29,850 nt of DNA from assembly GCA_002307055.1 (NCBI GenBank), contig DBTM01000003.1, forward strand, positions 80,870-110,719, written 5' to 3'. Under the pieces are notes generated by a model. The model saw only the letters and a list, made by a program, of their open reading frames with translations, ran no database searches and was not told the DNA's origin. Positions 16,111 through 23,451 of this stretch are shown here, piece after piece. Made by a program: the position numbers and the translations under genes. Each line of letters opens with the position of its first letter. Positions within the stretch are counted from its first letter, which is position 1. This DNA comes from Clostridiales bacterium UBA1316 (lineage in GTDB: Bacteria > Bacillota > Clostridia > Oscillospirales > Oscillospiraceae).

Positions 16111-16132
16111 ATACAAGCACCCTGGGGGGATG
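16111..16132 (-). promoter_or_regulatory. GC-tract box 7, upstream of paralog B
   Basis: On the minus strand CATCCCCCCAGGGTGC (16132-16117) runs into TTGTAT (16116-16111). No convincing -10 lies 16-18 bases further on, so this copy may act as an operator for a transcript that starts upstream at 16287. Confidence 0.5.
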
Positions 16133-16197
16133 ACTATATAGAGAACATCCCTCGTAGTGAATTCATGCATGTTTACTCGAAGATATCTACATTACAT

Positions 16198-16241
16198 ACT
16201 ATGAGTACCGGTCTGTTACGACGCAGGCCGGTACTCATAGT
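16198..16241. other. Long perfect hairpin in the intergenic region
   Basis: ACTATGAGTACCGG (16198-16211) pairs with its exact complement (16228-16241), a 14-bp stem, with a further CTG/CAG pair inside the 16-base interior. Neither flank has a clear T-run. It lies on the path of a possible minus-strand transcript starting near 16287. It could be a terminator, an RNA-stability element or a small RNA body. Confidence 0.6.
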
Positions 16242-16293
16242 TACTTTGGCAATAAGCGATATGGAAGTATTGAGGGTGCTTAACAGTAATTAC

Positions 16294-16365
16294 AATATAG
16301 CTCTAATGCCTGTTGCACACAAGCTCCCCGGGGGGATAACCACCTGACGGCATACATATCCCCCC
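16294..16365 (-). promoter_or_regulatory. GC-tract box promoter 8 with inverted half-site
   Basis: On the minus strand TTATCCCCCCGGGGAGC (16339-16323) runs into TTGTGT (16322-16317), 17 bases, then TATATT (16299-16294). The inverted half-site (ATATCCCCCC on plus, 16356-16365) is 24 bases from the G-tract. The transcript would start near 16287, run through the hairpin at 16198-16241 and could reach paralog B. Confidence 0.6.
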
Positions 16366-16426
16366 GTATTGGATATGCACAGGATTATTGCAATATATAT
16401 ATATTTTTGGCATTTTGATTTGATTT

Positions 16427-16453
16427 AACAAGCCCCTGCGGGGGATGCTTGTT
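16427..16453. promoter_or_regulatory. GC-tract box 9, symmetrical copy
   Basis: AACAAGC (16427-16433) and GCTTGTT (16447-16453) flank CCCTGCGGGGGAT. Both edges therefore carry the GCTTG end that runs into the -35 position elsewhere. No good -10 is seen at the matching distance on either strand. Confidence 0.45.
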
Positions 16454-16523
16454 TGCCCGATTTGTCACAATCTGTATCCAAACAGGGAATAAGATTGTTA
16501 ATCTCGATGAATTTCCTCCTGGC

Positions 16524-16567
16524 ATCCTCCCCGGGAGCTTGTTGGAGATTTTGTTAACTGATAGATT
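16524..16567 (+). promoter_or_regulatory. GC-tract box promoter 10, facing the methyltransferase-Nik operon
   Basis: Box ATCCTCCCCGGGAGC (16524-16538) runs into TTGTTG (16539-16544), 17 bases, then TAGATT (16562-16567). The expected start near 16574 is about 50 bases before the GTG at 16625. Almost the same box precedes the hydrogenase operon. Confidence 0.6.
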
Positions 16568-16624
16568 GTTAATAGTTTAACCAAGAACCTGAGGTAAGCA
16601 TCAATTCCTGAAAGAGGTATGAAA

Positions 16625-17293
16625 GTGAATAGTATTGAAAGCATTATTAAAAAAATCGGATCATATTGGGACGCAAGATCATCTTCTTTTGATGAGGAGC
16701 ATGATACCGAAGATATAGGTGCGTGGATAGACGCTCTCGATAAGCTCCTTGATTCAGACGGAAATAAGAGCGTTTTGGACTTAGGAACGGGAACAGGCTT
16801 TCTTGCAAATATGACCGCAAGATTAGGATATTCATCAATCGGACTCGACATATCAAAAGAAATGTTAAACCATGCCGTCAAGCACGCAGCGTCGAAAGAA
16901 ACGAACGCCGTTTTTATGTATGGAAATGTACTTGACCTTCCATTCGCGGATAACACCTTCGACTATATAGTTAACTCCCGGCTTATCTGGACGCTTGTAG
17001 AGCCTGATAATGCAATCAAAGAATGGTTGAGAGTGATAAAACCGGGAGGAAAGATATTCTGCTTTAACAGGATGCTCGAAGGTGTGGGCCTGACAACAAA
17101 AAGATTAAATATCTATGAAGATGATGAGGTCGATAAGCAATTGCAGATCAAGGGAGCCCGAATGGAAGATCTGACAAGCTTATTGGTCAGGAACGGCCTC
17201 GCTGACGTAAAGCTCGAAAAACTACCGGGGCTTACACGTCCCGAATTCGATCTGGAACCATGGCATGTACTGATGGGAACAAAAGGTTCATAA
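16625..17293 (+). CDS. Class I SAM-dependent methyltransferase heading the Nik-type ABC operon
   Basis: Soluble 222-residue methyltransferase of the Methyltransf_11/25 type. Motif I is V-L-D-L-G-T-G-T-G-F-L-A (about 47-58). The acidic end of strand 2 is G-L-D-I-S, and the later R-V-I-K-P-G-G-K-I motif is present. GTG 16625 is preferred, with AGAGG 7 bases before it; the ATG at 16619 lies only one base after that site. The substrate is unknown. It stands first behind a box promoter and 64 bases before the permease, so it is probably co-expressed with the importer. It may modify a metal-chelating small molecule that the importer takes up, as accessory enzymes do in opine-metallophore loci. That is speculative, since no metallophore synthase is in view. 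Confidence 0.82.
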   Translation: MNSIESIIKKIGSYWDARSSSFDEEHDTEDIGAWIDALDKLLDSDGNKSVLDLGTGTGFLANMTARLGYSSIGLDISKEMLNHAVKHAASKETNAVFMYGNVLDLPFADNTFDYIVNSRLIWTLVEPDNAIKEWLRVIKPGGKIFCFNRMLEGVGLTTKRLNIYEDDEVDKQLQIKGARMEDLTSLLVRNGLADVKLEKLPGLTRPEFDLEPWHVLMGTKGS

Positions 17294-17357
17294 GACAGCT
17301 TTGCTATGTAAGGTTCGCATTATGAGAGAGAAGGATATCGGTTTGAGCAGGAACGCA

Positions 17358-18365
17358 ATGATTATCAAGAAGATCATTAAGAGAACTCTGGGATTTCTAC
17401 TCGCCATGTTTATATTGTCTGTTGGAGTCTTTTATTTGGCACGTCTTGCGCCTGGTGATCCGCTGCAATCATTTTACGGTGATGCGGTTGAGTCCATGAC
17501 AACGCAGGAACTGGATGCTGCAAGAACACGTTTAGGACTTGACGGCCCAATATATCTTCAATACATCAAATGGATCGGCAACGCGGCTCAGGGTGAATTC
17601 GGATTGTCACTTAAGTACAAAACACCGGCAATGGATGTCGTTTCTCCGCTGATAGGAAACACATTGATTCTTGGAGGCACTGCTTATATCCTTGTTTTCC
17701 TTTTTGCCACACTTCTTGCTTTATTTTGCGCAATGCATGAGGACACACTGATTGATCGAATTATCTGTAAGGTGGGAACAGCGGCTTATTATATACCTCC
17801 TTTTTGGTTGGGCGTTGTTTTGGTATTGCTTTTTAGTATCAATCTCAAATGGCTTCCGAGCAGCGGGGCATATGATATCGGCAAAGCGGGAGATGTCATA
17901 AGCCGGATACGCCACATGATTTTACCGCTGATCGTTATGATACTCAGCCATCTGTGGTATTACGCTTACATGATAAGGAATAAACTTTTAGATGAGGTGC
18001 GAAAGGATTATGTTTTATTAGCCAAATCCAAAGGGTGTACAAAACGTGAAATTGTGCTCAGGCACTGTCTGCGCAATGTTGCCCCGACTATCGTTAGTAT
18101 CATGGCTATTTCGATTCCTCATGTGTTGAGCGGAACTTACATAGCGGAGTCTGTATTTAATTATCCCGGTATTGGGGCGCTTGCCGTTCAAAGCGCAAAA
18201 TATCACGATTATAATCTACTGATGTTGGTTGTATTGATTACCGGTGTGTTGGTTATTTTAAGCAGCATTATCGCTCAGTCAATAAATGAGGTAATCGATC
18301 CGAGAATGAAATTGACGGAGGTGCCGGCATGGCGGAAAAAAGCAGCGAGCAGTTCGTCATTGTAG
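17358..18365 (+). CDS. NikB/DppB/OppB-type ABC permease
   Basis: First inner-membrane permease of a nickel/peptide-class ABC importer. Six membrane segments are expected; the first (about residues 10-32) ends in F-Y-L-A-R-L-A-P-G-D-P, the family hallmark. The EAA-type loop is visible as Y-V-L-L-A-K-S-K-G-C-T-K-R-E-I. The start is uncertain: ATG 17358 gives the usual N-terminus (M-I-I-K-K-I-I-K-R), while ATG 17322 and a TTG at 17343 with GAGAAGG before it are in frame and possible. The end overlaps the next permease by 37 bases. Nickel is assigned from context only; the family also moves peptides and metal-metallophore complexes. Confidence 0.85.
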   Translation: MIIKKIIKRTLGFLLAMFILSVGVFYLARLAPGDPLQSFYGDAVESMTTQELDAARTRLGLDGPIYLQYIKWIGNAAQGEFGLSLKYKTPAMDVVSPLIGNTLILGGTAYILVFLFATLLALFCAMHEDTLIDRIICKVGTAAYYIPPFWLGVVLVLLFSINLKWLPSSGAYDIGKAGDVISRIRHMILPLIVMILSHLWYYAYMIRNKLLDEVRKDYVLLAKSKGCTKREIVLRHCLRNVAPTIVSIMAISIPHVLSGTYIAESVFNYPGIGALAVQSAKYHDYNLLMLVVLITGVLVILSSIIAQSINEVIDPRMKLTEVPAWRKKAASSSSL

Positions 18366-19234
18366 GCGCTAACTACAAGATACATATGCCCGAGAGGAAA
18401 AAGCCGTCTTTTACATATAGGTTTAAGGGGAAACCGATCATATCAATAGCTATTCTCTGCATCATTATATTGGGATGCGTTTTTGCGGAAAAGGTGTATA
18501 ACCATGACCCGACTAATTTTTATCTTGATCATCTGAACCAAGCGCCGAATTCGGAATTCTATTTTGGGACGGACTCGCTGGGACGCGATATATTCTCCAT
18601 GATCTGGTATGGTGGACGAGCCTCAATATGCATTGGGCTGTTGGGCATGGCTATTATTGCTGTGATAGGCGTTGTATACGGCTGTATCAGCGGGACCGCT
18701 AATTCGCGTGTTGACGCAATCATGATGCGTGTTCCGGAGCTGATTAACAGTATTCCGGCGCTGCTGCTTGTATTATTGTTATCGTCGGTTATGGGAACGC
18801 AGAATATTTTAAAAATATCATTTATTATCGGGGTAACCAGCTGGTGTGCTCTGGCAAGAATCGTACGAAGTGAAGTCAGACAGATACGAGGCAGTGAATA
18901 TGTACTGGCCGCGCAATGCATGGGCGGCAGCTTCCTGCATACGATGCGGCAGCATTTGATACCGAATTTGGTTTCTACAATTATGTTTGTTGTCGTATCA
19001 AGTATAAGTTCAAGCATGTCCATGGAGTCTACTCTGAGCTTCTTGGGCCTTGGCCTCCCCGTTGATGTGATTTCTTGGGGCAGCATGCTCTCTCTTGCAA
19101 ATAAAGCGTTATTGTCGAATGCTTGGTGGGTTATCATTATTCCGGGCTTGTTCTTAATAACAACCTTAGTGTGCATCACCAATATTGCCTATTACTTCAG
19201 AAGAGAAACAAACAAACGAGAAAGCAGTCTATAA
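18329..19234 (+). CDS. NikC/DppC/OppC-type ABC permease
   Basis: Second permease, 301 residues. A cytosolic N-terminus (1-35) is followed by membrane segment 1, then F-G-T-D-S-L-G-R-D-I-F, the conserved signature of DppC/NikC proteins. The EAA loop appears as Y-V-L-A-A-Q-C-M-G-G-S. GGAGG lies 7 bases before ATG 18329, inside the end of the preceding gene, so coupled translation is likely. It pairs with the permease encoded just upstream. Confidence 0.88.
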   Translation: MAEKSSEQFVIVGANYKIHMPERKKPSFTYRFKGKPIISIAILCIIILGCVFAEKVYNHDPTNFYLDHLNQAPNSEFYFGTDSLGRDIFSMIWYGGRASICIGLLGMAIIAVIGVVYGCISGTANSRVDAIMMRVPELINSIPALLLVLLLSSVMGTQNILKISFIIGVTSWCALARIVRSEVRQIRGSEYVLAAQCMGGSFLHTMRQHLIPNLVSTIMFVVVSSISSSMSMESTLSFLGLGLPVDVISWGSMLSLANKALLSNAWWVIIIPGLFLITTLVCITNIAYYFRRETNKRESSL

Positions 19235-19276
19235 TGGCAATTGCCAATAGAAATATATAATTATGAGGAGAATATA

Positions 19277-20890
19277 ATGAGCTTCAGAGGGAAAAGCACA
19301 AGGCTTTTAGCGGCTGTATTAAGTTTAGTAATCTGTTTAAGTATTGCAGGCTGTTCTTCAAAAAACAATGTAACTCCAAGCACCGCGGATACTGAAAAAG
19401 CAAACGCATCCAACGCGTCCGGTTTAACCAATACGCTTGTATACGCGGGTGAGAATACAGATACAATCAACCCTGTTGTCACAGGCCAAAGCGATTTGGT
19501 AAGCATTATTTTTTCGGGCTTAATGAAGTATGATGCTTCAGGCAATCCGGTTGCAGACTTAGCGGAAAAATATACATATGACGACAGCTCGCTGACCTAT
19601 ACCTTCAATCTGAGGCATAACGTTTTATGGCAGGACGGTCAACCCTTTACCGCTGCGGATGTTGTCTACACTTATACGGAGTTGACCACTGATAAAACTT
19701 TATCTTCAAGTATGCTGAGCGATTACAAGGATATTGCAAGCGTTACCGCGAAAGATGACTACACCGTTAATATAACGCTTTCGCAATATAATGCCGCTAT
19801 GCTCGATTATTTTACGATTGGCATTATCCCTAAGCATCTGCTGGAGGGACAGGATCTTACTACATCCTCATTTAATCAAAACCCCGTTGGAACTGGCCGT
19901 TATAAGTTTGTCAGCTGGGATACCGCCGGCGGGACAATAACCCTAGTAAGTAACGACAAATACTACGATAAGGTTCCGAGCATTAAAAATTTAGTTTATA
20001 AGACAGTTGCGACAGAAAGCACGAAAGCCACGATGCTGCAATCTGGAGAAGCGGACCTTGCGTGGCTCAACGCAAAATACGCAGAAAATTTCCGCGGTAA
20101 GGAAGGCTTTACGAATTACGATTTTAAGACAGCTGACTACCGCGCGGTGTCAATGGATTTCAGAACGGATTTCTGGATAAAAAACAGAGATTCGGTCGGT
20201 GTTCTAAACTATGCTATCGACAAAAATGCCATCGTAAAAAGTGTTCTTACCAGTCAGGGATTTACCGCATACAGCCCCATACAGATCAATGCTGATGGCG
20301 GAGATAAGGATGCTGACATTTCCATGTATGATCTTAGCAAGTTTGCTATAGAGATGCAGAAGCTTGGCTGGGTCAAAGGCAGCGACGGCATTTATGAGCG
20401 CAATGGTCAAAAGTTCCACTTCACAATTCAGGTCCGTGATTATGAGGAGGAGCGGGTTGATATCGCAAACATTGTTTCAAAGCAGCTTAAAGAAGCTGGC
20501 GTAAATATGGAAATTGTTCTTGTTACAAAGTTTGACTGGAAAGCTGGATATAACGGCTTCCTGGCCGGTTATGCATTTGAATTTGATGCGGATGGTGCCT
20601 ATAAGCAGTTCACTACAGACGGAAGCGCTAATACTATGAAATACTCCAATAAGACGGTAGACGACATACTTACACAGGCAAGACATACAAAAGCCGCTAC
20701 TGAAAGAAAAACCTTATACGGTCAATTTGAAGTTGCATTTACAAAAGATCCGGCTTCAGTTATGATCGCGTATCTTAACGGCAATTATGTAGGCATTAGC
20801 GGACTCAAGGGGCTAGACACAACAAGAGTTCTCGGGCACCATGCAGTTGGCGTTATGTGGAACATAGAAGACTGGACACTTACTAAATAG
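19277..20890 (+). CDS. Extracytoplasmic solute-binding lipoprotein (SBP_bac_5, NikA/DppA/OppA-like)
   Basis: Substrate-binding protein of the ABC importer, 537 residues. ATG 19277 has GAGGAG 6 bases before. A lipoprotein signal peptide is clear: positive start (R-G-K-S-T-R), hydrophobic core and lipobox L-S-I-A-G-C, so the mature protein begins at a lipidated Cys near residue 25. A Ser/Thr/Asn-rich linker follows, then a family 5 binding domain with early T-I-N-P and W-Q-D-G-Q-P-F-T-A-A-D-V-V-Y-T motifs. Ligand unknown; nickel, cobalt or a metal chelate is inferred from neighbours. A 12-bp palindrome TGGCAATTGCCA (19237-19248) lies in the gap before it. Confidence 0.87.
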   Translation: MSFRGKSTRLLAAVLSLVICLSIAGCSSKNNVTPSTADTEKANASNASGLTNTLVYAGENTDTINPVVTGQSDLVSIIFSGLMKYDASGNPVADLAEKYTYDDSSLTYTFNLRHNVLWQDGQPFTAADVVYTYTELTTDKTLSSSMLSDYKDIASVTAKDDYTVNITLSQYNAAMLDYFTIGIIPKHLLEGQDLTTSSFNQNPVGTGRYKFVSWDTAGGTITLVSNDKYYDKVPSIKNLVYKTVATESTKATMLQSGEADLAWLNAKYAENFRGKEGFTNYDFKTADYRAVSMDFRTDFWIKNRDSVGVLNYAIDKNAIVKSVLTSQGFTAYSPIQINADGGDKDADISMYDLSKFAIEMQKLGWVKGSDGIYERNGQKFHFTIQVRDYEEERVDIANIVSKQLKEAGVNMEIVLVTKFDWKAGYNGFLAGYAFEFDADGAYKQFTTDGSANTMKYSNKTVDDILTQARHTKAATERKTLYGQFEVAFTKDPASVMIAYLNGNYVGISGLKGLDTTRVLGHHAVGVMWNIEDWTLTK

Positions 20891-20929
20891 TTGAAGTTTC
20901 ATGCCGACAAAAAACCGCCGCAGTAATAA

Positions 20930-20970
20930 TAAGGCGTGCCGGGTGTTTGCCTGAACGCCCGGCACGCGCT
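20930..20970 (+). other. Intra-operon hairpin between the binding protein and ATPase genes
   Basis: GCGTGCCGGG (20934-20943) pairs with CCCGGCACGC (20958-20967), extended by ATAAG/CTTAT outside with one bulge. There is no T-run after it. It lies 40 bases after the binding-protein stop and about 30 before the next start, a common place for mRNA-stabilising stems that raise binding-protein expression over the ATPases. Confidence 0.65.
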
Positions 20971-20995
20971 TATATGAAATATGGGGGTATTGCGA

Positions 20996-22015
20996 ATGAC
21001 TGAACCGAATTTGCAGCTTATAAATTTATCGATTAGCTTCGATACGCCAAAAGGTGAGGTGGAAGCCGTTAGGGATGTAAGCCTAGCACTGGGCAAAGGC
21101 GAAATTCTGGCTCTTGTAGGCGAATCTGGCTGTGGCAAAACCGTCATGAGCCAGTCGGTCCTGAAGCTGCTCCCAAAAAACTCACGGATAAAGCAAGGCC
21201 GGATTCTTGTCGACGGAGAGGATATAACCTTATACAAAGAAAAGCAAATGCGAAAGCTCCGCGGCAGTGTTTTATCCATGGCATTTCAAGATCCGATGAC
21301 AACCTTAAACCCGACAATCCCAATAGGGAAGCAGATAACCGAATCTATTTTAAAGCACAACAAAGTCACCAGAGAGCAGGCAAAGAGCCGAGCGTTGGAA
21401 ATGTTGGATTTAGTAGGTATTGATAATCCTGCTCATATGTTTTCACTTCAGCCGCACTTTTTTTCCGGAGGGATGCGGCAGCGCTGTGTACTGGCAATAG
21501 CGCTGGCTTCAAATCCCAAGGTCCTATTTGCAGATGAAGTTACTACTGCACTGGACGTCACTGTTCAGGCCAAGATACTCGACCTGCTTATGGATTTGAG
21601 AGATAAAACAGGTATTTCAATTGTTTTTATTTCACATGATTTGGGAGTGGTTGCGCGGATTGCTGACCGTGTGGCAATAATGTATGCTGGCAAAATAGTC
21701 GAAATAGGAACTACGGAAGAAATATTCTATGACCCCAGGCACCCTTATGTGTGGGGGTTGATGTCGGCTTTACCGTCGCTGACAAAAGAGGGAGAAGAGC
21801 TAGCCAGTATTCCCGGTATGCCGCCTGTTATGCTGGACCCTCCGCCTGGTGACGCTTTTGCTATTAGAAATAAGTATGCTTTAGCGATTGATTATGAACA
21901 AATGCCGCCGATGTTTCAAATTACTCCAACGCATTACGCGGCTACATGGCTGCTTGACGAAAGAGCGCCAAAAATTATGCCGCCAATTTCACTGAAAAGG
22001 CGGGTTGAGTCGTGA
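20996..22015 (+). CDS. NikD/DppD/OppD-type ABC ATPase
   Basis: Cytoplasmic ATPase of the importer, 339 residues. Walker A is G-E-S-G-C-G-K-T, the signature F-S-G-G-M-R-Q-R, and Walker B ends in A-D-E-V-T-T-A-L-D, where Val replaces the usual Pro. The C-terminal oligopeptide/HPY region is present (P-Y-V-W-G-L-M-S-A-L-P-S-L, then I-P-G-M-P-P), but the cysteines that normally follow, in G-C-x-F-x-x-R-C-type motifs, are all replaced (G-D-A-F-A-I-R-N-K-Y-A-L). ATG 20996 has GGGGG 8 bases before; the ATG at 20981 overlaps no ribosome site. Its stop overlaps the next GTG start by 4 bases. Confidence 0.88.
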   Translation: MTEPNLQLINLSISFDTPKGEVEAVRDVSLALGKGEILALVGESGCGKTVMSQSVLKLLPKNSRIKQGRILVDGEDITLYKEKQMRKLRGSVLSMAFQDPMTTLNPTIPIGKQITESILKHNKVTREQAKSRALEMLDLVGIDNPAHMFSLQPHFFSGGMRQRCVLAIALASNPKVLFADEVTTALDVTVQAKILDLLMDLRDKTGISIVFISHDLGVVARIADRVAIMYAGKIVEIGTTEEIFYDPRHPYVWGLMSALPSLTKEGEELASIPGMPPVMLDPPPGDAFAIRNKYALAIDYEQMPPMFQITPTHYAATWLLDERAPKIMPPISLKRRVES

Positions 22016-22899
22016 GTACAGAGGAAATTTTAAGAGTTTGTGATTTAAAACAGCATTTTCGTATCAATAGAGACTTAACGATTAAAGCCGTGGATGGCGT
22101 GACCTTTCAGATTAATAGGGGGGAGGTTTTTGGCCTTGTCGGTGAAACCGGCTCAGGGAAATCGACAGTCGCCCGTACTATCATGGGAATTTATCCGGCA
22201 ACAGACGGCGAAGTATATTTTAGGGGCAACAAAATATCGCAAAAATACATATCAAGAGAGAGCAAAAAAGATATACATAAAAACATGCAGATCATATTTC
22301 AGGATTCAGCTGCAGCGTTGAATCCGAGAATGACGGTTGAGCAAATAATAGCTGAGCCCCTGAAAATTAATCGCTTGATAAAAGACAAAGATGATCTTCA
22401 AAACAGATTAAAGTCATTGCTTTTTGAAGTTGGTTTGGATGAGACCTATAAAACAAAATATCCTCCTGAGATATCCGGAGGTCAGCGTCAACGTGTCACA
22501 ATAGCAAGATGCTTAAGCACAAGTCCCGATCTGATAATTGCCGACGAGCCTATCGCATCTCTGGATGTTTCAATTCAGGCTCAGATAATTACTTTATTTC
22601 AGCGATTGCAGCGCGAGCATCAATTTTCGTTTCTCTTGATCGCACATGATCTGTCCATTATTAAGTTTATATGCAATAGAATCGCTGTGATGCTTCATGG
22701 CCGAATCGTGGAGATCGCCTCAGCAAAAGAGCTGTTTGCAAACCCGCTTCACGCCTATACCCAGTCTCTTCTTTCAGCTGTTCCCGTACCCGACCCCGTG
22801 TACGAACGAAACAAAAAACGCATTGACTACAATATTGAGGATTTTAACAAGGGCGGCGACTTAATCGAAGCTTTGCCCGGACATTACGTTTTGAAATAA
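22012..22899 (+). CDS. NikE/DppF/OppF-type ABC ATPase
   Basis: Second ATPase, 295 residues, pairing with the preceding one. Walker A is G-E-T-G-S-G-K-S-T, the signature S-G-G-Q-R-Q-R-V-T-I-A-R, and Walker B region A-D-E-P-I-A-S-L-D-V-S-I-Q. The C-terminal extension is short and lacks Cys. The start is GTG, embedded in GTGA overlapping the previous stop; its ribosome site lies in the preceding gene. It is the last gene of the operon that starts with the methyltransferase. Confidence 0.88.
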   Translation: MSTEEILRVCDLKQHFRINRDLTIKAVDGVTFQINRGEVFGLVGETGSGKSTVARTIMGIYPATDGEVYFRGNKISQKYISRESKKDIHKNMQIIFQDSAAALNPRMTVEQIIAEPLKINRLIKDKDDLQNRLKSLLFEVGLDETYKTKYPPEISGGQRQRVTIARCLSTSPDLIIADEPIASLDVSIQAQIITLFQRLQREHQFSFLLIAHDLSIIKFICNRIAVMLHGRIVEIASAKELFANPLHAYTQSLLSAVPVPDPVYERNKKRIDYNIEDFNKGGDLIEALPGHYVLK

Positions 22900-22962
22900 A
22901 TCGGCGCATAAAAACATACTGTCACGTTTTAATGATATTTTCTAAAGGAGCTTTATTGGTAC

Positions 22963-23349
22963 ATGAAAAAATTAGCAATAAAAAAAGATGCAGTCTGTAT
23001 GGCCTGCCTGGGCTGTGTTCGCGCGTGTTCTGAAGCATTTTACAAAGAATTCAGCATTGAAAAGTCTTGCATACAGATTGTCCAAAAGAACGATAAAGTC
23101 AAGCCGATGATCTGCGTCCAGTGCGGCAAATGTGCCAGAGTCTGCGAGGCAGGGGCGATAACGCAGAACACGAACGGCGTCTATATGATTAACAAGAAGC
23201 TTTGTACAGGGTGCGGCAAATGTAAAGAAGCATGTCCGTTCGGCGTCATTGTAAAGAACACTGATACTCCCGTTGCATCAAAATGCATAGCATGTGGTAT
23301 TTGCGTAAAGAGCTGTCCTGCTGAAATTCTGGAAATTTATGAAAAATAA
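22963..23349 (+). CDS. Polyferredoxin with four [4Fe-4S] motifs (CooF/HycB-like)
   Basis: Small electron carrier of 128 residues, 17 cysteines. Four clusters are predicted: C-M-A-C-L-G-C-V-R-A-C at 12-22, C-V-Q-C-G-K-C-A-R-V-C, C-T-G-C-G-K-C-K-E-A-C-P, and C-I-A-C-G-I-C-V-K-S-C-P. The layout is that of the electron-transfer subunits of formate dehydrogenase, CO dehydrogenase and hydrogenase (HycB/CooF/HydN type). No signal peptide, so cytosolic. AAAGGAG lies 12 bases before the ATG, a rather long spacing. It is 63 bases after the Nik operon and may share its transcript. Its partner enzyme is not adjacent; service to a metal-dependent oxidoreductase is only a guess. Confidence 0.88.
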   Translation: MKKLAIKKDAVCMACLGCVRACSEAFYKEFSIEKSCIQIVQKNDKVKPMICVQCGKCARVCEAGAITQNTNGVYMINKKLCTGCGKCKEACPFGVIVKNTDTPVASKCIACGICVKSCPAEILEIYEK

Positions 23350-23400
23350 TACAGACGGCAGATTATGCCGATCAGGGCAAGCTGATCACCGATTTGCTTC

Positions 23401-23429
23401 TTGACAGCATAATATTTTTATGATAACTT
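23401..23429 (+). promoter_or_regulatory. Possible promoter of the riboswitch transcript
   Basis: TTGACA (23401-23406), 17 bases, then TAACTT (23424-23429). The -35 is perfect and the -10 weak. The expected start near 23436 is just ahead of the riboswitch P1 stem. Confidence 0.5.
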
Positions 23430-23451
23430 GGTTTCACGAAAATAAAATATC

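Noticed and set aside
16165..16347. 60-residue plus-strand frame in the intergenic region
   Set aside because: It runs through the 14-bp hairpin and a box, has no ribosome site, and does not resemble a protein.
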